From: Mnemiopsis leidyi
Lineage: Eukaryota; Ctenophora; Tentaculata; Lobata; Bolinopsidae
DNA length: 26,932 nt
Direction of reading: 5' to 3'
Assembly (NCBI GenBank): GCA_000226015.1
Contig: JH154299.1
Span: 1 to 26,932 of the forward strand
Part shown: one piece after another, positions 20,861 through 26,932 of the stretch
Position numbering within the stretch: the stretch's first letter is position 1
Layout: every line of letters starts with the position of its first letter
Position numbers and translations under genes: made by a program
Notes under the pieces: generated by a model
Seen by the model: the letters and a program-made list of their open reading frames with translations, nothing else
Database searches by the model: none
What the model was told of the DNA's origin: nothing

Positions 20861-20975
20861 TAGCCCTACTGAATTTGGTAGCGAAATCGGTTAAGGCGTC
20901 AGTTTGAGTGACTGAGCTGTACGTTAATTGCGAGATAAGCTCCCGACGAGGTCGATCTGGAGTCAATCGCCTGAT
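20861..20975 (+). mobile_element. tRNA-like sequence, possible SINE head
   Basis: TAGCGAAATCGG at 20879-20890 fits the RNA polymerase III A-box consensus TRGYNNARNNGG at every defined position. It is followed by TTAAGGCG, as in the D-loop of many tRNAs. Next is CAGT-TTGAGTG-ACTG, an anticodon-like stem with a 7-nt loop. A degenerate B-box candidate (GGTCGATCTGG) starts near 20950. The acceptor stem does not pair and the A-to-B spacing is long, so this is not a functional tRNA gene. A tRNA-derived SINE or tRNA relic is the likeliest reading. Confidence 0.35.
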
Positions 20976-21716
20976 TATCTGTTAACATACAGCTCTACAC
21001 AGCAGACGAAATCGTCCCTGCGATTACTTGATACTGTAATCAGCTGTGTAATGATACAAGTATTTTTAGAGTGCTAAGCAGAATAAGCGCGACTTAAGCG
21101 TTAATCTGTGACGGTAAGCGTGCCGGCTTGTTTCTTGTCCTATAAAATCAGCTCTATCAAAACATCTGCTCGTAATCATGTGCATAAATAATAATGGTGA
21201 TAACCATTTTTATACTTAAAATTAATTCTTGATACCTGGCAAGGCTAAAACCACACAAACTATGGAAATGAATTATATAATGGATGATGTCAGGATCGTA
21301 GTATCATTGGCACGATACAACTAAGTTGCATATTGCATAATTGCACATTAAAAACTTAACTGAACAAGCAGCAGACTAATTATCGCCATAGTAACCCCCA
21401 GGTTGTAGTTTGCTCATTAGTTACGAACGAGTATTTGGGTGATCAATGCCCTCAGCTGCAGCTCAGGTGTTGATGAGTGACAAAAAATCAACAAATCTAT
21501 GATGTTTGCATTCTCGTTTGTTAAAGCCCATTTTCTCTCGTGCTCCGACGCTCCATATTAATCCAATTATCGTTTACACTTTCAAAAAAACAATCTAAAG
21601 CAGCATTGTCTTGGTAAAAATAACAAATATCCCGACTATAGGTTAACTTCATCACAAAACAAACACTTAGCTCTAGGCGTAAAATGTTCTTCAGAGAAAA
21701 GCAAGGTCAGTGCTGG
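20976..21716. other. spacer downstream of metaxin
   Basis: A+T-rich 3' flank of the metaxin gene. I see no gene, repeat array or convincing poly(A) signal. Confidence 0.4.
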
Positions 21717-24368
21717 CTACTCTCTTAGTCTCTGTTCGTTAACAAGAAGTCTGTTGGGAGATCTGAACCAGATGAAAACCGCTGCTAAAACCACCACTGC
21801 ACTCACCGACGCTACCTGCAAATAGTTTGACCATTATACTGCAGTGGAGGTAGTGTAAAAACTCTATTTACTGGGCCTCACAGGGGAAGGGAGAAGGCCC
21901 GGTAAATCGTTAATCGAGGGACACGGTAAATGGAGGTACAGTAGATAGAGGCTTTACTGTATTGTCAAATTTCGGGAGAAAATGAGAAGGCCCGGTAAAT
22001 TGAGGAACACGGTATATAGAGGTACGGTAAATCGAGGTTTAACTGTATATATTAGTTGGCTCTTAATGTGAGGTTGATGTACCTAGCTTGTCGCCGAAGA
22101 TACCTTGGCTTATTTAGTTTTTTCAAAGGTTTGTAGTCTGCCACTTTGTATATCAATGGTAAAGTTGTTTAGTTTTAAGAAATCTCTACTTAACGCGGTA
22201 ATACGTGATAAAGTTAAGATTTGTATAAAGGTAAAAAGTAAGCACCTGTTGTAGCATCTGACTTGACATAAGTCGATCCTGCATGTTCTCCGGTGTGTAC
22301 AATCTGTATAACTCTGAAAATATAGGTTTATATTATTAGATTAAATATAGGTTTACAGTATTATGTGGGTCCCATCTTTTTATCCCAAGTTTTGTACTGT
22401 CTCAGGAGCTAGTAAAAACTGATGATACATCATACAGACTGACCAATAAGTCTAGATATCTGCGATTAAGAGATGCATATGATGTGTTATTGGGTACACA
22501 CTACACGCCTTGTTAGATTTAAACAGTTCACTGTTTTAAGGTAAGATCATACTGGCCCACTCAGGTCACCAGCATGGTTAGCATTATCCTGTCGTAATTA
22601 TCCGGGAGGTTAAATCTATTATATATTATGTGCAATATGCTCATTTGTAGCTCCCTACTGGGCCCTCTCACAATAGGCAGGCAACCAAAATAGCAAAATG
22701 ATCTCCAACTTTCATAATTCTTGATAGCCAATAATTTAGGAAACAATACTACAGCCAGCTTTCGTGCCGGTCAGTCTATGTGATGTATTGGTAAAGTCTC
22801 AGAAATTATAATAAGTAAAGACAGGAATCTGATTTAGTATCACATTCATTGCAGGAAGAATTGGTCGTCACGTGTTTATGTAAAGATTATTAATAGAGTA
22901 ATGCATATGGAACTTTCGAATTTTGCCTTATTTAAATTTGGCTATGATAAACGATAGAAATATATAATGATCAAATAATTGCATATCAGTGGAATGTCTA
23001 AACAACAACGTTATCAACTTAACATATCAAATTCCGTAAGCCCCATCAATCTGTATCCTTGTTTAACTAGTCTCTAAAGAATGAACTTACTTGGGTAATA
23101 TTTCTTGTGAATTCGAAGAGTATACTCAGCGAGATTTGTCAGCTTTCCAAGATCATCCTTCAATTGTGATTTTATAGGGCTTGCCCTGAGATAGTTTTAG
23201 ATACCATGACAATACTGAGTAAAGTACGCACATTATACAATGACAATACTGTATAAATTATACATTATACCATGACAATACTGTATGAAGTATACATTAT
23301 ACCATGATGATACTGAGTAAAGCATACATTATACAATAATGATACTGAGTGAAGTATACAGAAGACAATGACGATACTGTATAAAGTATAGAGATAACAA
23401 TGATGAAACTGTATAAAGAATACAGCATACCATGACGATATAGTACAAAGTATACAGTAAACAGTATACAATGACAGTAATCACCTAACCTGGGGCTACT
23501 GATTACAATATTTTGATGAGTTTTAGTTACCAAGGTGGTAAGATTGAGTTGTGAAGCCCATTTCTCATTGTTTGTGTGTGTGTAGTTCATTGTGCTTGGG
23601 TTTTTCGTACAAAGGCTACGTTACCCCGTTCGTACGTATATTTTGAGTGCAAGTTTCCCAAATCAGTAAAGGTCCAAAAATTCCGCATGGATACTGTACA
23701 TAGACCGAAATTAGAACTGCATATGCATTATGCTTAGTCTATACTCTTTCAGGTACCTACTGGTATTTAGCGCTATACTCAAATGTGATTCAGGGCGCTC
23801 TATCGTCACTCGTGACGAGAGGCCGGTGGTCTTCCAGCCAATGGCTGGAAGGCTCTTTAAAAGTTACCAAGGTGATGACGCGATGTTTATGTAAATGCTT
23901 ACGCTAATTTTCTGTAATACATCACATGTTCGATGAGATTCTCATCTTACATAACACATAGCCATCCTTATTTTATCAATTACAGTAAAACCGGTCTTTC
24001 AGTCAAGTATCAAAAATCGCGTATATGTCTCGGCATGCGATTAGTAATAGTAGCCAACTTACAGCAGAAAGCCAGAAACAGTAATGAACAAAAATAAACT
24101 CCTTAGGCTCTTGCCTAATTAATTTTGTCGAGTCGAGTACTTTTAGCAGAACCTCTTCATTTAAAGTACATAGAAATCATAATCAAAATGATCTGTTAAC
24201 TTATCGCACGTGTACTGCACATCAGCTGCTAGGCGCTGCCTACCTGATAACAGAGAGATGGGCGAAGATGTAAGCGTCTAGCTGCGACGGCACGTTCCCA
24301 AATATGAACTGGTTAGATCCCAACTTTGTAGACAAGATCTGCAGACACCTCTTGCTTGACTCGAACAC
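21717..24368 (-). CDS. MTX1: metaxin 1/3-like outer-membrane import protein, 3' four exons
   Basis: Exons on the minus strand: 24368-24244, 23185-23091, 22313-22246 and 21815-21717 (TAG). Phases are 2, 1, 0; 387 nt, 128 visible residues. The first exon carries the C-terminal GST-like signature CLQILSTKLGSNQFIFG…PSQLDAYIFAHL, matching human metaxin 1 (CLTLLSQRLGSQKFFFGDAP.SLDAFVF) and metaxin 3. LKDDLGKLTNLAEYTLRIHKKYYP follows, as in those proteins. The last exon encodes a hydrophobic helix (VASVSAVVVLAAVFIWF), then a short basic tail. This fits the C-terminal mitochondrial outer-membrane anchor of metaxin 1; vertebrate metaxin 3 lacks it. Metaxins act with SAM50 in outer-membrane protein assembly and in mitochondrial transport. 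The N-terminal exons were not found up to 26060 and probably lie beyond the window. Confidence 0.85.
21891..22048. mobile_element. duplicated GGTAAAT-rich repeat with pogo-like terminus
   Basis: Two related copies (21891-21962 and 21984-22048) begin GAGAAGGCCCGGTAAAT and end (GGCTTT/GGTTTA)ACTGTAT. Internally the motif CGGTAAATxGAGG recurs. Read on the minus strand, the right end is TA-CAGTTAAACCTCGATTTACC, the style of terminal inverted repeat seen in pogo/Tigger-type transposons flanked by TA. It lies in the last metaxin intron (21816-22245). No transposase is present. Probably a non-autonomous or solo end. Confidence 0.45.
23204..23480. repeat. 32-bp minisatellite, about eight copies
   Basis: Imperfect tandem copies of C(C/A)ATGACAATACTGTATAA plus AGTATACATTATA. 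Seven have a 32-34 bp period and the last is expanded to about 39 bp. Divergence between copies is about 10-20%. The array lies in a metaxin intron, starting 19 bp beyond the acceptor-side edge of exon 23185-23091. It creates Tyr/Cys-rich minus-strand frames that are not genes. Confidence 0.93.
23803..23851. repeat. two adjacent perfect hairpins
   Basis: Hairpin 1 is TCGTCAC-TC-GTGACGA (23803-23818). Hairpin 2 is CTTCCAGCC-AAT-GGCTGGAAG (23831-23851). They are 12 bp apart, inside a metaxin intron. Both are G+C-richer than the surrounding sequence. Confidence 0.85.
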
Positions 24369-26064
24369 CTGAAGTTTATTAGTTTGGTAGTCTTTTGCAG
24401 TATTTTTGTTGACTCTAAAATGCTTGAAACCACATCCTTAGTCCGGATTTCCAGAAAAGCGCTGTTGTCTTTCTATTGTAAGCTTACTTTTTGTCACATC
24501 ATGAATGACTCCAATAACCTATTGTCTCGCGTTTATACCAGAGTGCCCAAATTGCGACAGGTCAGGCAAAGCCTGGCGAAACTTCTTCAGAAGAAATTAA
24601 TACGTTTCAATCCTTTGTTAGTTTACACATCTAACACAAATCACTTGCTCTCCCAAGACACGTCTCCCCTAAGCGGTATATAACGGCTTATTGTTGACCG
24701 GTGGAGGGAAACATTAATACTCATGATCCCTCGCTATTATTCCACTCATCTCACCGTTCTGAGCTGTATTGCCAATAACAAAGAGAAGTTTAACGCTTGA
24801 CTACCGTCTGATGTTTACAATCATAATGCTGCATAGTGAGTATTATAAGAGGGTTGACCGGAGAGTCCACGCAACCCAACGATTATCCAGAATTGTTTTT
24901 CTCCCTCATGTCACGTGACTCAATACTCAAATATGCTAACAGAGCTATTCCAGAGTGTCTATCTAGGTGTCTACACGTTGTCATAGACAGTTCCATTGTT
25001 TTGCCTTTATTCATTTCAATGATCAACTAAACTTTATAGGTCCCCATCTCTTGTAGGGGATTGTAGGATAGTGGTCAATTTTCTTCATTTTTGTACCACC
25101 AACTCCATTACCATAAACTCCATTACCGTGAACTCCATTACCATAAACTCCATTACCATAAGCTCCATTACCATAAACTCCATTACGATAAACTCCATTA
25201 CCATGAACCTAAAAATATGATGAGCTGATTGTTTCTTTAGGTAACGTTGTGATGATTTATACTTTCCCTGTCTTGCAATATAACGGTCGAGAGGAAAACC
25301 ACAAAACTTAACCTAAATCCTTCTACAAAGCTCCTGTCAGCTTTTTATATACTTTTGATTTTACTTTACAGATTAGATATTCATATTAAAGAAGCTGAGT
25401 AATTACTCTGGCAATTAACCAGAGTAATTTCGAGAAAACTCGCGAAACGATTTCTGAGAACTCCTCAGTCTCACCTACTCAAAATTTAGTACAGTTGCCA
25501 GTACTACATGTTACCAGTGGTACATGTCGCCGGTGGTACATGTCGCACAATGAAGTAAAAGCTCATAGATAATGTTAAAAGATTACCTGTACAGTTATTC
25601 GAGCACAATCAAATCTGTTTAACGACAATAGACACTTAATCGTTTTCTACATTGATTAGCTCCTTAAAGCATTCCACACTTTAGTTATAGGTGTGATTAA
25701 GTCTTAACTCTTAACTGTTTATTCTCGGTGTCTGAGAACGGCAAATTTCTATACCCAAAAAGATGTAACTGAATAGGAGTCAGTGGGGCGGTGTAGACAG
25801 TGCTTTAATTTCTTGGGTATTAATAATGAATAATGGTAACATGACGTGTAACTCGAGCAGATCATAATTTATTCGAGATATATACTTACTCAGTAACACA
25901 TCCTGCTATATTGTTTTGATAATACATTCTCGTTGAATCAAGCGAGGGGACCGATCATTAAAATACCATACGTTGGTATGCATACGTTGGCTCAATAGAG
26001 TTACACTGATCATTGTGTTTAAAAAAATGATGAGGTAAGTTACTAAGTTAATCGAACTCAGTGA
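24369..26064. other. region between the last visible metaxin exon and the reverse transcriptase
   Basis: I looked for upstream metaxin exons on the minus strand and found none convincing. The region holds a 15-bp minisatellite (25093-25206), a 16-bp triplication (25500-25547: AGTGGTACATGTCGCC and variants) and a perfect 11-bp stem-loop (AATTACTCTGG 25401-25411 / CCAGAGTAATT 25419-25429). It is probably intronic to metaxin, which is inference. Confidence 0.45.
25093..25206. repeat. 15-bp minisatellite, about seven copies
   Basis: Tandem AACTCCATTACCATA with single-base variants (GTG for ATA, AGC for AAC, ACG for ACC). The period is a multiple of three, so frames stay open on both strands. On the minus strand it reads as repeated Tyr-Gly-Asn-Gly-Val, continuing about 25 residues past the array to a TAG, with AATAAA just beyond (25006-25011). 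I treat this as a non-coding repeat. Confidence 0.9.
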
Positions 26065-26932
26065 TATTATCTCCATTTATTTGTCCATTTATGTGCCGGC
26101 TTTCATTTTCATTTTGTCGGCAGCTCCTCTTATAAAGAGTTTTACAACAATGGTTTCACACACACGGTACACCGATCTACAACGTTATTCGAAAAGCACT
26201 CGACCATTTGTCCCCAATCAGATGGTAACAAAATTAAAAAAATTAAGAACGCTGAGGATATCAGAACTGATATTACTAATCTTAATAATAAGGGTAAAGG
26301 ATCTTCAGTATATTCATTTGATTTTAGTCGTCTCTACACTAATATTCCTCATGACTTGCTTAGGGATAACATTAAATTTGCAGTAGAGGAAGCCTTCAAG
26401 GTAAAGGCTGATATGAACTTTATTAAAGTTAACAAGAAATCGGCAACATGGGCTAAATCTAAAACTAAAAATACTAATGTTATGTATCTATCGGGTACGG
26501 ATATTAATGAGATGCTAGGATACCTTCTTGATAATATTTATGTTAAATATAGAGGTAACTTATTTAGGCAAATAATTGGTGTACCTATGGGTAAAGACTG
26601 TGCCCCAGACTTGGCTAATTTGTTTCTATTTGTATTTGAATACAAATATGTTATCAACCTCATTAGTACAGGAGACTCTGATATGAGACTTCTTAGATTT
26701 GTGTACAGATACATAGATGACCTATTGATTTTAAATGATAATGGAAATTTTGCAAATATTTATACTGATATTTATCCTGATGTAATGGAACTTAAGTCTA
26801 CAGGTAGTTCTGCCCAACATGTTTCTTTTCTTGACATGGATATTAAAGCACTAGGTGATAAATTTAAATATACTTTGTATGATAAAAGGAATGATTTTGA
26901 TTTTAAAGTTATATCTTTACCTAATCTAGGTG
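26065..26932 (+). CDS. reverse transcriptase of a Penelope-like retroelement, partial
   Basis: The frame is open from just after a TGA (26062-26064) to the window edge: 289 codons, unfinished at the 3' end. Reverse transcriptase motifs are in order. Motif A is YSFDFSRLYTNIPH (catalytic Asp at 26320), motif B is GVPMGKDCAPDLANLF (from 26578), and motif C is RYIDDLL (YIDD at 26710-26721). These are followed by YPDVMELK and VSFLDMDIK, the palm/thumb transition. The YTNIPH plus PMG…CAP…LANLF plus YIDD combination is typical of Penelope-like elements and related animal RTs, whose ORFs often continue into a GIY-YIG endonuclease; that part lies outside the window. The first 60 or so codons (Phe/His-rich) may not be coding and no start codon is evident. 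All catalytic residues seen are intact, so the copy may be fairly young. DIRS-type origin is less likely. Confidence 0.8.

Noticed and set aside
20879..20975. A functional tRNA-Leu (anticodon GAG) gene.
   Set aside because: The acceptor stem does not pair, the B box is poor and the A-B spacing is too long. Kept only as a SINE-like relic.
24384..24683. Plus-strand 99-codon open frame with a basic C-terminal half.
   Set aside because: It starts inside the metaxin gene region, antisense to it, with no recognisable domain. I could not link it to the retroelement.
25025..25209. Minus-strand exon-like frame encoding repeated Tyr-Gly-Asn-Gly-Val, with acceptor TTTTTAG, a stop and AATAAA downstream; the motif recalls the pediocin box.
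   Set aside because: The 15-bp repeat keeps frames open on both strands, and no upstream exon joins it convincingly. The bacteriocin resemblance is a coincidence of repeat translation in an animal genome.
26081..26386. Plus-strand 101-codon ATG frame overlapping the reverse transcriptase.
   Set aside because: It is an out-of-frame shadow of the RT frame, which carries all catalytic motifs.

Overview
The window is nuclear DNA of an animal. It is A+T-rich, its genes are split by short GT-AG introns, and its products are animal-type: LRRC57, a BLOC-1 subunit, metaxin, rhodopsin-class receptors and an IQ-motif protein. It also holds a retroelement reverse transcriptase and an unusually high density of minisatellites. 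The species cannot be fixed from the sequence. A non-vertebrate with compact genes, such as a cnidarian or lophotrochozoan, fits best. Most coding capacity lies in spliced exons that no single long open frame reveals. I rebuilt the exons by joining GT/AG boundaries that keep frame and checking that lengths sum to whole codons.

Layout, left to right. (1) 1-309 is a 52-bp minisatellite leading into the 3' part of a plus-strand gene (about 317-2083, six exons) for an acidic protein with a C-terminal IQ motif. (2) 3175-7616, minus strand: two tandem paralogues of an atypical short-chain dehydrogenase resembling biliverdin reductase B, each with five exons and identical intron phases. (3) 8205-13306, plus strand: two intronless rhodopsin-class GPCR genes about 3 kb apart. 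They share one 189-bp tract that is nearly identical, while the flanking sequence has diverged. Between and after them lie a hexanucleotide array, a cluster of TGGTCA/TGACCA palindromes and a 48-bp minisatellite. (4) 15545-24368, minus strand, head to tail: metaxin (3' exons only), LRRC57 (complete, 238 aa, seven exons) and a pallidin-like BLOC-1 subunit (complete, 182 aa, four exons). (5) 26065-26932, plus strand: a reverse transcriptase of Penelope-like type that runs off the window, possibly sitting inside the large 5' intron of the metaxin gene.

The genes do not form one pathway. LRRC57, BLOC1S6 and metaxin are widely conserved housekeeping genes. The dehydrogenase pair and the receptor pair are local tandem duplications. 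I found no evidence of a new molecular system. The observations most worth following are the apparent gene conversion between the receptors, their unusual TM6 motif, and the reverse transcriptase near metaxin.
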